Assembly (NCBI RefSeq): GCF_020520425.1
Contig: NC_079489.1
Coordinates: 16,206,001 to 16,270,000 of the forward strand
Direction: 5' to 3'
Origin: Spinacia oleracea
Taxonomy: Eukaryota; Streptophyta; Magnoliopsida; Caryophyllales; Amaranthaceae
Length of the DNA stretch: 64,000 nucleotides
This document shows, piece by piece, positions 1 through 10,183 of the stretch. Position 1 is the first letter of the stretch; each line of letters begins with the position of its first letter. A model generated the notes under the pieces. It was not told the origin of the DNA, did not search any database, and saw only the letters and a program-made list of their open reading frames with translations. The position numbers were made by a program, and so were the translations under genes.

Positions 1-55
1 ATTATTCTCTTTGTGTTAAACCATGACCCGATGAGCGACACATTTAACATCAGGG

Positions 56-428
56 TGGGCCGGGCTGTGGAAAGAGTCGGGTAATGTCGACTCGGCCATT
101 GTGTGCCCGTGGTTTAGATGGGTCAAGTTTGTTTGGTTTGTCTGGGCTGGGCAACTTGTGTTATGTGGGCCGGATTACGTCAAATAAGTTAGACTTGAGC
201 CGCTTGAGTAAGTTCATGAAAGTATTCAGACATAATATCTGATCTTTATGTAAACCGAGTAACCGTGATCCAGCCCATTTAATAATAAACCTTAAAAACG
301 TAGCCACATATCCCATCATATAAATATCCATTTCAGAAAACCCTACTTCTCTTTACACAATAAAACACCCTCCGCCTCCCCGTCACTAGAGGAGAGAGAA
401 AATACCCTCCAACCTCCAAAACCCTAAA
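56..428 (+). promoter_or_regulatory. Promoter and 5' leader of the eL27 gene
   Basis: Seen: site II-type TGGGCC/TGGGCT words at 56-61, 144-149, 166-171 and (reverse) 272-277, a TATA-like TATAAATA at 319-326, and telo-box AAACCCTA at 338-345 and again at 419-426, just before the ATG. Known: telo-box plus site II is the usual pairing in promoters of plant ribosomal protein genes and links them to dividing cells. Inference: transcription starts shortly after the TATA-like box, so both telo-boxes would lie at or just after the start site. Confidence 0.7.
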
Positions 429-836
429 ATGGTGAAGTTTCTGAAACCAGGGAAGGCGGTGATCGTGCTGCAAGGGCGTTACGCAGGGCGGAAGGCGGTG
501 ATTGTTCGCAACTTCGACGAAGGAAACCGTGAGCGACAATACGGACACTGCCTGGTGGCCGGCATCAACAAGTACCCCAAGAAGGTGATCCGAAAGGACT
601 CAGCCAAGAAGCAGGCCAAGAAATCCCGCGTGAAATGCTTCGTCAAGGTCGTCAATTACAACCACATCATGCCTACTCGATACACTCTTGACGTTGATCT
701 TAAGGATGTCGTCACTACTGATGTATTGACATCCAAGGACAAGAAGGTTACTGCTGCCAAGGAGACTAAGGCCAGGTTTGAGGAGAGGTTCAAGACTGGC
801 AAGAACCGATGGTTCTTCTCTAAACTCAGGTTTTAA
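429..836 (+). CDS. RPL27: 60S ribosomal protein eL27 (L27)
   Basis: Cytosolic large-subunit ribosomal protein of 135 residues, the normal length of plant eL27. The N-terminus [20 protein letters not shown] is the KOW-type SH3-like segment typical of the family, followed by the basic [17 protein letters not shown] stretch that contacts rRNA and the conserved C-terminus [12 protein letters not shown]. The frame is open from ATG to TAA with no intron and no damage. The start is set by the family N-terminus and by a telo-box two bases upstream of the ATG. The promoter words upstream agree with a housekeeping ribosomal gene. No functional partner is adjacent; the 2.4 kb downstream is non-coding. 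Nothing unusual was seen, and this is the most secure gene in the window. Confidence 0.97.
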   Translation: MVKFLKPGKAVIVLQGRYAGRKAVIVRNFDEGNRERQYGHCLVAGINKYPKKVIRKDSAKKQAKKSRVKCFVKVVNYNHIMPTRYTLDVDLKDVVTTDVLTSKDKKVTAAKETKARFEERFKTGKNRWFFSKLRF

Positions 837-2847
837 GTGACTTTTTTTTAAAGATTTACCAAGTAGAAGAAGAGAAGTTTTGTTACGTTTATGGTTTATT
901 TTATTTTGAACCAAGTTTATGCTTTCCGGGTCGGATCTAATTTTGTTGATGGTGATTTTGCTGGAATTCTATATATTATGCTATGAACCCAATTTCGAAT
1001 TTTTATGTTGTGATTTGTTATGTTTGTAACTTATCTATGTCTTGTTATTAGAATTTTATTAGGGTTGATTGCCTTGAGATATATTGTGTCCCATGATGTT
1101 AATCTATCCTTGACAAATTTTATAATGTCGCTAGTTTTAGGTGGTTTTCATGTGTAGTCATACCGCTAAATGTCGAAGTTTATTGCACTTAATTGTTTCG
1201 AAAGACTTGTTTGAGAAATTGATTCCCTTGTGTATACTCCTAATGTATTGGGTATTGGCAACTAGGCATAGCAAGAAAAAGAATGTGAACCAATGCAAGG
1301 ATAAATAAGGATAAATAATTAGTAGGAAGCATTTGGTTGTTATTGAACTATCCATATCTAAGTGAAACAACTACTGTGAATTTTCAGATGTTGGTGTGCC
1401 GTATTTTGACATCAATAGAATTTATTATTGCTTAGTTTGTTATTATCTGATTGCCAGCAGCTTGAATTTGGTGGTAATTAGGACACGGTTGTGACTTGTG
1501 AGATCATGACCGGCCTGGCTACTGATGTCTATTATTTGCAAAGAGTAACTGGGTTTTGATGTAGACAAGAGATAAAAGCTCGCTTGGCGCATTGCTTTTA
1601 CTTTAATGTTTTGGTGTATGGTGTAAGTTACTAAGTTAATAAAACAGAGTTCTTCTCTGACAACTCAACACTGGCTGCTAATAACTGGATAGTTGTTATA
1701 TTTAGCAACTCTATATGCTATGAGCAGGGAGGTTTTTTTGAAGAATTTCTTTTACTGAAATTCAGCAGAAATGGGGAACTGAATTACTGGGTAGACCCCG
1801 ACAGTGTATTTTTATTAAGTATCTCCAAATTTTTAAAAATTTTAAAATTTTGTATGGGGAACAGAGTTTGAGTCGTATATGATTTTAAGCACTGAGATTT
1901 CTGTCCTTGTTCCAATTGCAATGGGGGATCAAGTTATATTTAAAATGACCTTGTTGTTGATATCGAACACCATTTTAATACAATCTCTTTCTTGTTATCA
2001 TGCCTGAACTCTGTAGAATATGAATAATATGTAACATGTGATCTGGTAAAAGAATCTGCTCTGAGTTTGAAATAAACATTGTTCTTAATTGAGGCCTAAA
2101 TTTCCATATTTTGCTTCTACGGTTCTAAGGAGATGTTTCCTCAGTATTATTGAATCCAATTTGTTAGTAAGGCATCCTATTGTAACATGTAACAAATGCT
2201 TCGAAGAAGACTGATCATCTATATTAACTTGAAATTTATATTCAGTGCTAGTACATTAGAAGATGAGTTGGCTGTGTTCTCATGAGAGGAGTATTTTAGA
2301 TTCTCCATATGTTCTGTATATCAATATTTTTTTTATTGTGTTTTCAATTGGTGTTCCTAGTGGTTTGGGACTTTGGGTTTGTTTTGTTTGGTGTTCATCT
2401 GTCTACTAGATCCAACAATTTTTATTACAAATTATAGCTTTTGTTGATCAGGTATTTAGATTTTTGGATTTGTTCAGCAGAACTCTGCTCCTCTGGTCTT
2501 AGTTTCTCTTTGGTTGTAGGTGTTTGCTTTGCTCTTTCAGTATCTTTGAATTTTGTTGATTTGAGTTGATTTTGTGGTTGAAAAGCTGGTTTTTGGTGAA
2601 CTGGTTATTCATCAAATTATTATTCGAGGTTGATATATAAGGTGATCATGTATATTGGGAAGTTCAAAAGTCGCGTCTGTGTGGTGTTTGCTATGTGTTT
2701 GATAAAATGCTCCATAGAGTTTGACCCAGCTGATAATCGTCTAATATTTTGTGGATCTTCCACTAATGTTTCAGTGGGTGGTGTTCTAGCTTGAATTTAC
2801 AAAAATTCCGGCTAACACAAGCTCAAATGCAATCCCATGTTCATATT
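837..2847. other. Intergenic stretch downstream of eL27
   Basis: AT-rich 3' flank of the eL27 gene. T-rich and A-rich tracts near 841-905 probably include its 3' UTR and polyadenylation signals. No open frame with recognisable protein similarity, no terminal repeats and no RNA gene were seen. Short frames here have no family signature. Confidence 0.5.
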
Positions 2848-2953
2848 CATCAGATCTGTATAAAACTGCCCAAATGTTTCCTTCATTAGATCTGTATTAA
2901 ACTGCCCAAATGTTTCCTTCATTAGATCTGTATTAACTGCCCAAATCTTTCCT
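2848..2953. repeat. Short tandem repeat, about 36-bp unit, three copies
   Basis: Three near-identical consecutive units, each containing AGATCTGTAT, AACTGCCCAAAT and TTTCCTT. The last copy is slightly shorter. No coding meaning is apparent. Confidence 0.75.
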
Positions 2954-4812
2954 GGAAATTCCAACTATACTTTCCAATGTCTCAAAACATGGCCTCCACT
3001 GGATTCGCCTTCTTCTTTCCATTTGTATACCAAAACTATAATGAGCCTTTAGTTTTTCGGTGTCGGTTCAGAATTTCATACTTTTGAGGAACATTTCTTA
3101 ATTTTCTGATTTTTGAGGAACAGTATTCCTGTGGGCTGTGGCTAAAGAGCATTCTTTGAACATAACATCAGATAAGCTTGTTCCAGGGCCGATTTAAACA
3201 TTTCTTGGCAATGTTCTACGTTGTCATGATTGACTACTTAATAGGTTCAAGATAGATTAGATATTTAATTATAATAAAAATTATCCGCTTTTAAAAATTA
3301 ATATAGAATTACAATAATGAGTTTAGCAAAATGTATCTGCGCTTGACATTGCAATGGAGTGCTCCACTGTTAATGGTACTGATAAAGCTATACTATTACG
3401 TACTTACTGTTGAATACATAATACAAAGTACTCTATATACTCCTATATATTAATGTTGCATACATAATACAAAGTAATATATATTAATTTACACATGAAT
3501 AATCAACCATGTCTTTATTATACTTTCTTTTTGGTTACAACGTAACTTCCTAATTTCTATCTTAGAGCATAAAGAATTGGAAACTAGTTAGGAGTCTAAT
3601 AGAATTTTGTTTACATTATAATTTTACTTTGCATCAAACTACATTTTCTTTCTGGTTGATATATGACTGTATATGTTCAACCAATATTTAACTATCAACA
3701 TAATAGTTTTTTAAAAAATTCTCAAGTTTTTGTGATCATGGCTGGGTAAATTTATAAAATTATATACTCATCTTTTATAAAGAATTGCTATATTATATTT
3801 GATTTACCTTTTACCCCGTAGTTATTATGATATAAGTACTCCATATGTTTATTTTTCAGAAATATTTCATTGATTTGAGCAGTTAATTCAAGCAAAAACG
3901 ATTGGAAAATAAAAAAGTATGTGTTTCAAGGCTTTTTGATGTGCTAAACTTCCGTAAACAAAATAGTGTGATTAGTCTAGACATGGTCTTAATTGACGGA
4001 AGGTATGTAATTGGTAATTGTGGCTTCGTATTCTTATTTTTTCTTTTTTTTTTTAAACTTTTAATAATGATTTTATAATTGTAGAGTGATTATGTACATC
4101 AAAGGAAAACAACTATCTCTTATAATAATCCGTGATTATCAAAAAATTAATGAGCACAGTATTTGAACTTTAGGATGCATGTGTAAAAGTACGTAATGAA
4201 AAGTATATATTTGTCTTATTACAAGAGATAAGTGTTTTTCTTTGATTGAAGCATGTATATAATCACTCGACTAAAAAAAATATGGAGCCATAATTACATA
4301 GTAAGGTCAATTACATACCTTTTCGTCAATTAAGACCATGTCTAGACAAATCACGCTATTTTGTTTACGGAAGTTTAGCACATCAAAAAGCCTTGAAACG
4401 CGTACTTTTATTTTCCAATCGTTTTTGCTTGAATTAATTGTTCAATCAATGAAATATCTCTGAAAAATAAACATACGGAGTACTTAAATCATAATAACTG
4501 AAAATCAAATATAATATAGCAATTTATATAGTATAGTTTTATAAATTTACCTAGCTATGATAACAAAAACTTAAGCATTTTTTTTTGGAAACTATTATAT
4601 TGATAGTTAGATATGGGTTGAACATATACATCGGTATATTTATAACCGAAAAAAATATAGTTTAATGCAAGTAGAATTTTAATGTAAATAAAATTCTATT
4701 AGACTCCTAATTAGTATCCAGTTCCTTTACGCTCTAAGATAGAAATTGGAAAGTTATGTTGTAACCAAAAAAAAAAAAAACATGGTTGATTATTCATGTG
4801 TAAATTAATTTA

Positions 4813-5661
4813 GGGAAATTCTCTATGGTAGCATTATACTTTTGTAAATTCTCAATGGTAACAAAGTTATTGGCATTTTCTCAAATATAGCATTAACAAT
4901 ACAGATTTTCTCTAATATAGCATTATTGCAGTAATTTCAACATAATTTACCAATATAATATTAACTATGGTTAAAAATCAATTCTTTGTTTGTTCGTTAA
5001 CTCGATTCAATCGAATAACCTCCAAACAGTCGCTCTCCACCACCACTTTAGATAAGCCTACATCCCTGGCTACCCGCAAGCCCCAGACTACAACTATAGC
5101 TTCCGCCACAACGGGTTCCCACACCTGTTTGAACTGGACAGCAGCACATGTGTAGAAACCCCCTGCATCATCCATATAGAAATTGAGGTTTAGTTTCTCG
5201 TAAGAATCAATTAAGAGCTTCAAATTTTGACCAAAAATTTGAGATGAAAATAGAAATCCATATAGAAATTGTACAGGAAAGGGGATTATAATTGAAAGAA
5301 ATGAGGAGTAATTGAACGAAAAAGAAAACTCAGAAGAAGAACAAATCCGAGGAAGCAGATGAAGGGGTGAGAGGAAAGGATGAAGAACATACCTGGAAAA
5401 AAAATGAGGGGTTGCAGAGGACTTTAATCGTGATTGTTGGAGACCTTTTGGTTTGAATATTTGAGGATAGTAAAATAGGGTAATTAATTTAACTGATTTT
5501 TAACCATAGTTAATATTATATTGGTAAATTATGTTGAAATTACTGCAATAATGCTATATTAGAGAAAATCTGTATTGTTAATGCTATATTTGAGAAAATG
5601 CCAATAACTTTGTTACCATTGAGAATTTACAAAAGTATAATGCTACCATAGAGAATTTCCC
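4813..5661. mobile_element. Non-autonomous Mutator-like element (Pack-MULE type) with 9-bp target duplication
   Basis: Terminal inverted repeats of 168 bp (4813-4980 and 5494-5661) start GGGAAATTCTCTATGGTAGC. They are flanked by perfect 9-bp direct repeats ATTAATTTA at 4804-4812 and 5662-5670, the diagnostic target duplication of Mutator-like elements. The interior encodes no transposase. It holds an RNase H-like protein fragment on the minus strand and a purine-rich segment that, read on the minus strand, resembles a 5' leader ending in a splice donor (near 5390). The near-perfect inverted repeats suggest a fairly recent insertion into the right arm of the palindrome. Confidence 0.88.
4978..5223 (-). 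pseudogene. RNase H-like domain fragment captured inside the MULE
   Basis: An 81-residue open stretch containing EPVVAEAIVVVWGLRVARDV and VVVESDCLEVI. This is the central and C-terminal part of the plant RNase H-like (RVT_3) domain found at the end of many LINE proteins and in stand-alone plant proteins; the ESD acidic residue of the fold is present. The N-terminal DGA strand is degenerate (it reads MDDAGGF). The fragment runs into the right-hand edge of the element's left TIR, so the domain is cut short. Inference: transduplicated fragment with no independent function. Whether the donor was a LINE or a host gene cannot be told from this piece. Confidence 0.65.
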
Positions 5662-5700
5662 ATTAATTTATATAGAGTACTTTGTATTATGTATGCAACA

Positions 5701-6031
5701 TCTATCTATACTATATATTAAAAGGCGTTTCTAAAGAAGTTTATGTGCCACGTGGCGCTCTGTTTGTGAATATTTCATTTCACATAAACTTCATATATTT
5801 AAAAATTTAGAAATGAAGCATGTATAAGATTTGAACTCGCGACCTCACGTTTAAACAATGAAGTGCTTACCATTGAGCTATAACACATTACATGTATCAT
5901 TGTAAAAAAAAAATATACTAATAAATGTAATAAAAATGAATTTATTAATAATATTTTCAAAATACGAAATAAGAATAATATAAATGTTACTAAAGCAGTA
6001 ACCCGGAGCATCGCCCGGACCTAAAAACTAG
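5701..6031 (+). mobile_element. Small non-autonomous Helitron
   Basis: Begins TCTATCTATACTATATATTA (5701; an alternative start is 5705) and ends CTAG at 6028-6031 followed by T, with a short GC-rich segment just upstream (CCCGGAGCATCGCCCGG). These match the 5'-TC and CTRR-3' ends and subterminal hairpin of plant Helitrons. The host flanks read A | T without target duplication. Removing it restores continuity of the palindrome arm. It encodes no protein. A tRNA-like A/B-box module lies at 5829-5882 on the opposite strand. Confidence 0.7.
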
Positions 6032-6594
6032 TTAATATATATATAAAGTACTTTGTATTATGTATGCAACCGTAAGTACGTAATAGTGTAGCTCTAACCG
6101 GACCATTAACCGTGGAGCTCTCTATTGCAGTGTCAAACACAGATATAGTTTGCCAAACTCATTATTGTAATTCTATCTTATTTTTTAAAAGCGGATAATT
6201 TTCATTATCAATAAACACCTAATCTATCTTGAACATATTAAGTAGTCAATTATGACAAGACTCTAATATTATTTATTTAATTAGTTAATAACTTAATTAT
6301 GTGATGACGTGAAAATCGTACGTGAACGCTCTAAAATCTCTCCAAAAAACTTCCCTTTACATATTTTTAACTTAAAAAAGATACAAAAATCAATAGCCAT
6401 ACAGAATAAAAATAATAATCAAGTAATATTTTTTTTTCAACCCATTTATTTGTAGTCCACGCGCTATCAAACCTTTTCATAATTGGTCCCACTTTTCTTT
6501 TATGGTCCAAGTAAATTTTTGACCCGAAAAGCCCAAATCTAGAAGCCATACAATTATTATAAGCAATAGCTTTATTAAACTTAGGTAAATTTGT

Positions 6595-7135
6595 CAAAAA
6601 AGACCTTTTAGGACAAATTGTTTTTTACCACCTATAAAAATCAAAAAATTATATTTTACCACCTAAAAAATTAAAACTTGTATTTTACCACCTAATAAAA
6701 AATTATAACTTATTTTTTACCACTTGAAACGAAAAAATGATTGAAACCTTTATGTATGACTACCTAATTTAATTCCCCTTCAACTTTTCACACACAATGT
6801 GTAATTTTCTTTTACTCTTTCACCCTTCTCTCTTTACTTCCATTAAATTTTGTTAATTTTGTGAATTAATGGTGGTGAAAAATTATGTATTCATGGAACA
6901 TAAGAAAGCATGGGGAAAGAAGAGAATTAAATACCTGAAGTGGAAAAATAGAACACATCATAAGTATTCCGTTATTGAGCCCCCTACATAATATTTTCAT
7001 CTATTTTTTATTTTTCAGGAGGTAAAAAGTAAGTTTTTAAATTTTTTTAGGTGGTAAAATATAAGTTTTAGTTTTTTAGGTGGTAAAAACAACTTTTCAA
7101 TTTTTTTAGGTGGTAAAAAACAATTTTTCTGACTT
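6595..7135. mobile_element. Inverted-repeat element with repeated TTTTACCACCT words
   Basis: The left side (about 6620-6730) has four spaced copies of a TTTTTACCACCT unit and the right side (about 7015-7120) carries their reverse complements. Terminal match: AAATTGTTTTTTACCACCT against its complement ending near 7125. No transposase and no clean target duplication, so the class is unassigned (MULE-like MITE by appearance). Confidence 0.6.
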
Positions 7136-7164
7136 TTATAACCCAAATTTTGCGAGAAAAAAAC

Positions 7165-7552
7165 TTATATATATTTTTTTTTTTGTGAAATCACACCTTA
7201 ATGTACATTTTTTTGCGAAAAACAACCTCAAGAGAGTTTCCGGCATTTACTGAGTCTTTCCGGCCATTGACTTGCACGTGAGCATCACGTGTGGCTTAAG
7301 TTGGCTAAAACACTGCCTTTTCCGAGTTTTGAATTTTCAAACTTTATTTTTTTCGATTTTTCTTTCAACTTTAGGTTTCAAAGCTTAGAATTTTGGAGGA
7401 AAATTGGGTATGGTTAGCAAAATAAAGTCACACGTGCTGCTCACGTGCAAGTTAAGGGCCGAAAAAACTCAACCAATGCCAAAATCTTCCGTTTGTTTGT
7501 GTTTCACAAAGAAAAATTACATTAAGGTGTGATTTCACAAAAAAAATACCAT
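7165..7552. mobile_element. Small terminal-inverted-repeat element (MITE)
   Basis: TTTTGTGAAATCACACCTTAATG near 7182-7205 is repeated as its reverse complement near 7522-7546. A second inner match pairs GACTTGCACGTGAGCATCACGTG (7270) with CACGTGCTGCTCACGTGCAAG (7431). The spacer has no coding potential. The ends are blurred by T/A runs, so the target duplication cannot be read. Confidence 0.6.
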
Positions 7553-7556
7553 TTCC

Positions 7557-7990
7557 TCTGAGCTTTTCATTTGAAAACAAACATCATTGAAATCACCAAA
7601 CAAAGTCCACAACCCAAGGGATATCCATAATATCAGCCAGCACAATAAGTTGATCCCATAACAACTTCCTAATTTTAAATTTAGGATTGGCATAAATATT
7701 TAAAATAATATTTTTTTTTGGAGAAGAAAACAGCTGCAGGATGTTGTGTATGCCCTGGTTAGACGTTCTAATTGGCTCAAAGGACACAAAATCTGTGCGC
7801 CAAAGAATGATAATTCCGCCAGAAAAGCCTATAGGTTCAACCATCAACCACCCATCATACGAAAATTTCTCAACGATCTCCGTCGTGTTAGCCCGTCTAA
7901 CTTTAGTCTTAGAAATAATGAGCACATTTGGGTGATGTTGCTGAATGAGCATAGACACATTACGATAAAAGGATCGCCTCGCTATGTCAT
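7557..7990 (-). pseudogene. LINE endonuclease fragment
   Basis: An open minus-strand stretch (7593-7958) reads HHPNVLIISKTKVRRANTTE, then FDGWLMVEPIGFSGGIIILW-like sequence, then ILNIYANPKFKIRKLLWDQL. This is the endonuclease/exonuclease/phosphatase domain of plant L1-type LINEs, here the middle third. The expected GDFND motif follows in another frame at about 7575-7595, so there is at least one frameshift. The sequence then stops at the neighbouring MITE. There is no reverse transcriptase and no poly(A) tail. Loss of the 3' part is unusual for LINEs, which normally lose their 5' part; here later insertions probably removed it. Confidence 0.75.
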
Positions 7991-7999
7991 TAAAGACTG

Positions 8000-8168
8000 A
8001 TATTAATTCACATTTACTCCACTATTCATGTTGTATTTTTAATTGCTCACACGCTTGTTAAGTAATCTTGTGCTACATTGCGTTGTCCTTTTAAGCTTGT
8101 TATTTAATTCCAATTATAGACATGTTAATTATTCACAAATTTCATCTTTACACAATCTCTAGAGTTTT
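8000..8168 (+). other. Stretch resembling the sulfotransferase 3' flank
   Basis: 8000-8168 aligns by eye with 39926-40085, the 3' flank of the second sulfotransferase relic. Shared order: CACATTTACT, ATTCATGTT, TATTTTTAATTGCT, TTTTAAGCTTGTTATTT, CAAATTTCATCTT. Inference: a plus-strand sulfotransferase copy once ended here and its body was replaced by the LINE scrap. The SINE at 8169 is inserted at its end. Confidence 0.5.
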
Positions 8169-8338
8169 CAACCAATTGCTTGTTGGTTCAGTGGTGATTG
8201 AGGCTGAACTTGGTAGGGAGAACCCGTGTTCGATCCCCCGCAACAACAATTGGGAGGGGACTGGAACCTAACCACCCAGAACTCGCCCCGAATCCGGATT
8301 AGCCCTAAGGGTGAACCGGATGCTAACACCAAAAAAAA
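8169..8338 (+). mobile_element. tRNA-derived SINE with 17-bp target duplication
   Basis: The head contains a pol III A-box-like TTGGTTCAGTGGTGA (about 8190) and a B-box GTGTTCGATCC (about 8229), and the element ends in an A-rich tail at about 8330. It is flanked by perfect 17-bp direct repeats ACAATCTCTAGAGTTTT (8152-8168 and 8339-8355). Length and structure are those of plant SINEs. The perfect duplication suggests a young insertion. Confidence 0.88.
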
Positions 8339-8373
8339 ACAATCTCTAGAGTTTTAGAATGAAAAATATGATG

Positions 8374-8640
8374 GTACTCCCTCCGTCCCTTTTTACTCTT
8401 TACATATTTTGTTTTGAATGTCTCTTTCTAATCTTTACGTTAAATTTTTTTAATGTTATAACTTAAATGACCAATATTATGTCAAAAAATTTGAATCAAT
8501 ATTGGAATATTAATTCTCTCATATTTTCCAATAGGAACACTAAATCTCTACTTTAAAGTTTAAACCACTCCTTGATCAATTCGTACAAGTCAAACCCATA
8601 AATTCACTTATAAAAGGGGTGACGTCTTTATTGATAACTA
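8374..8640. mobile_element. Stowaway-like MITE end and Helitron-like 3' hairpin remnant
   Basis: TACTCCCTCCGTCCCTTTTT at 8374 is the familiar Stowaway terminal sequence, but no matching opposite end was found. At 8650-8670 the CGTGCGATGCACG palindrome, read on the minus strand, resembles the hairpin before a Helitron 3' end (near 8635). The Helitron reading is weak: if right, it could have carried the sulfotransferase fragment that follows, but no 5' end was found. Confidence 0.35.
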
Positions 8641-8697
8641 TATTTTAGTCCGTGCGATGCACGAATTTTATTAAATTGTTATGTTTAAATAAAAATC

Positions 8698-9485
8698 CTA
8701 TGTATATACCAAGTTAGCCAATCTCTTGACGTGTAGCGTTGGATCCTCCTTCAAATCCTCGAAATTAAGAAATAACACCTTATCTGGTCGCTCTAAACTT
8801 TGCTTCCAGTATTCAACTACGTACATGTTCGAAAAAGGGCCCATACATGATCTTCCCTTGAATGCAATCCTCGAAATAGTCTTCCATACTATAGGGTTCG
8901 AAATGATCATCTCCTAGTAGCTTTTTAGCTAGTTTTGTGTAAAAGTGCCATTGTGACACAAAAGTGTCCAATGGATTTCGACTGATAAATAAAATCTTAC
9001 ATTCAGAAGTCTTGATAGATTCAGGAAGGGCAGTGTAGGGGAGGTGAGTATTAAGAAGCCTTGGAGAATGGAGATGGAAGGTCCTTAAGATTAGTTGGGC
9101 AAGGGTAATTAAAGGCGGGGTTTTTACCATATATGCCATTCTCTAGGCGATATACAAGATCATGATCGAGGATTATGAGAAAGGAGAGGACTTTAATTTG
9201 ATTTGTGGGGTGGTTAACAACAGCAAATAGTAGAGATTTCAACCAAGTTGTGCCGGCTTTTGGGAGGCTAGCTATGATTAGATCGGTGTCTCGAGCATGG
9301 AAGTGTTTTTGAAATGTAAGGATGTTTTTGAATAGAGGATTGCTTGGATACCAAAAGTTTTCATATTTTAACAGATGAAGCTTCTTTCCCATGAAATCTG
9401 CCCTTGGAAGGCTTTTCTCAACCTCTTTTACTTCGTCTTCATCGTTGCCTAATTTTTCCTCTTTGAGTCTTTCATTTTCAGTCAT
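8698..9485 (-). pseudogene. Cytosolic sulfotransferase relic (C-terminus missing)
   Basis: Plant cytosolic sulfotransferases move sulfate from PAPS to small hydroxylated metabolites such as flavonoids, steroids or desulfo-glucosinolates. The N-terminal part starts at ATG 9485 and reads LLKYENFWYPSNPLFKNIL, then the PAPS P-loop-type motif LPKAGTTWLKSLLFA (about residues 74-88). The frame then shifts near 9065-9075; a second frame continues SPRLLNTHLPYTALPESIKT and the 3'-phosphate motif ISRNPLDTFVSQWHF. A second shift near 8825 leads to VVEYWKQSLERPDKVLFLNF and EDLKEDPTLHVKRLA. The match stops at 8698, so roughly the last 85-90 residues, including the GxxGxxK PAPS-binding region, are absent. 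With two frameshifts and a lost end this is a pseudogene; no intron was seen, as usual in the family. Substrate cannot be inferred. Confidence 0.88.
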
Positions 9486-9629
9486 TGTTAATTGGATTCA
9501 GCCTGGAGATTACAACTTTGTTTCCTTGCAAGTATATATATGCGTCTTCTTTAATAAGCAATATATTCGTTTAGTTATTGCGCACCTTCTGATCATCACG
9601 TGACTATATATTTTACTAATGATACTAGG

Positions 9630-10183
9630 CTAGACCTGTCAAACGGGTCGGTCGGGTCGGATCGGGTTGTAAAAAATTATTTTCGGGTTCGGGTTAGATT
9701 GGGTCGGTCACTTTCGGGTTCGGGTTTACAAATGCTTGTTCAAGACTCTGAACTTTCGGGTTCGGGTCGACCCAACGGGTTGAGAGATTTTAAAACGCAC
9801 ATTATATTTTAATTAATTTAGGTGATAAATATACAAAATATGGGCACAAATTAAAAAAAATTCCTACACAAGTTTATATTTAGTCAAATTCAACCATAAA
9901 ATGACGTATAATTCAAATTAAAATCATATTACACACAATAATAGTAAACACAACGTGTTTATTATGCTTAAATTTTCTCATAATCTCATTTGTTACTATG
10001 AATACAACGTTTTTCAATCGGTCGAGTCCAAAACGGGTTCGGTCGGATTTTGATCCATTACTTTTTGAGTTGCTCGGGTTCGGATAAAATCGGGTTACGA
10101 GTCACAAAATCTTGTTCAGGACCAAGTATTTTCGGGTCAAGTTCGAGTCGGTTTTCGGATCGGGTTGATTTTTAACGGGTCTA
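9630..10183. mobile_element. hAT-type MITE rich in CGGGTCGGGT words
   Basis: Ends CTAGACCTGTCAAA and (reverse) TAGACCCGTTAAA form short hAT-like inverted repeats. Flanking 8-bp repeats ATACTAGG (9622-9629) and ATACTAGC (10184-10191) match at seven of eight positions. The subterminal regions are packed with CGGGTTCGGGT/CGGGTCGG words, candidate transposase-binding repeats; the centre is AT-rich. No coding capacity. Confidence 0.7.

Larger units (their letters stand above)
3223..6256. repeat. Long imperfect palindrome (arms about 0.9 kb) with two nested insertions
   Basis: The left arm (3223 to about 4130) reappears reverse-complemented as the right arm (about 4205 to 6256). Matching landmarks: the arm tip GTCATGATTGACTACTTAAT at 3223 against 6256 backwards; AATTATCCGCTTTTAAAAA near 3281 against about 6190; CATGGTCTTAATTGACG near 3983 against about 4325. 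The right arm is longer only because a MULE (4813-5661) and a Helitron (5701-6031) are inserted in it. The arms have diverged by an estimated 10-15%. No target duplication is visible at the outer ends, so the class is unclear: it may be a foldback element or an inverted duplication. A transcript could form a long hairpin. Confidence 0.8.

Noticed and set aside
333-914. Minus-strand frames overlapping the eL27 gene
   Set aside because: Antisense shadows of a well-conserved coding sequence.
5829-5882. A genuine tRNA gene on the minus strand
   Set aside because: A- and B-box-like words are present but arms do not pair into a cloverleaf and it lies inside a Helitron; the same holds for the other three modules.
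8640-9490. Sulfotransferase carried by a Helitron
   Set aside because: Only a weak 3' hairpin-like motif near 8635-8670 was seen and no 5' TC end; insufficient to claim capture.
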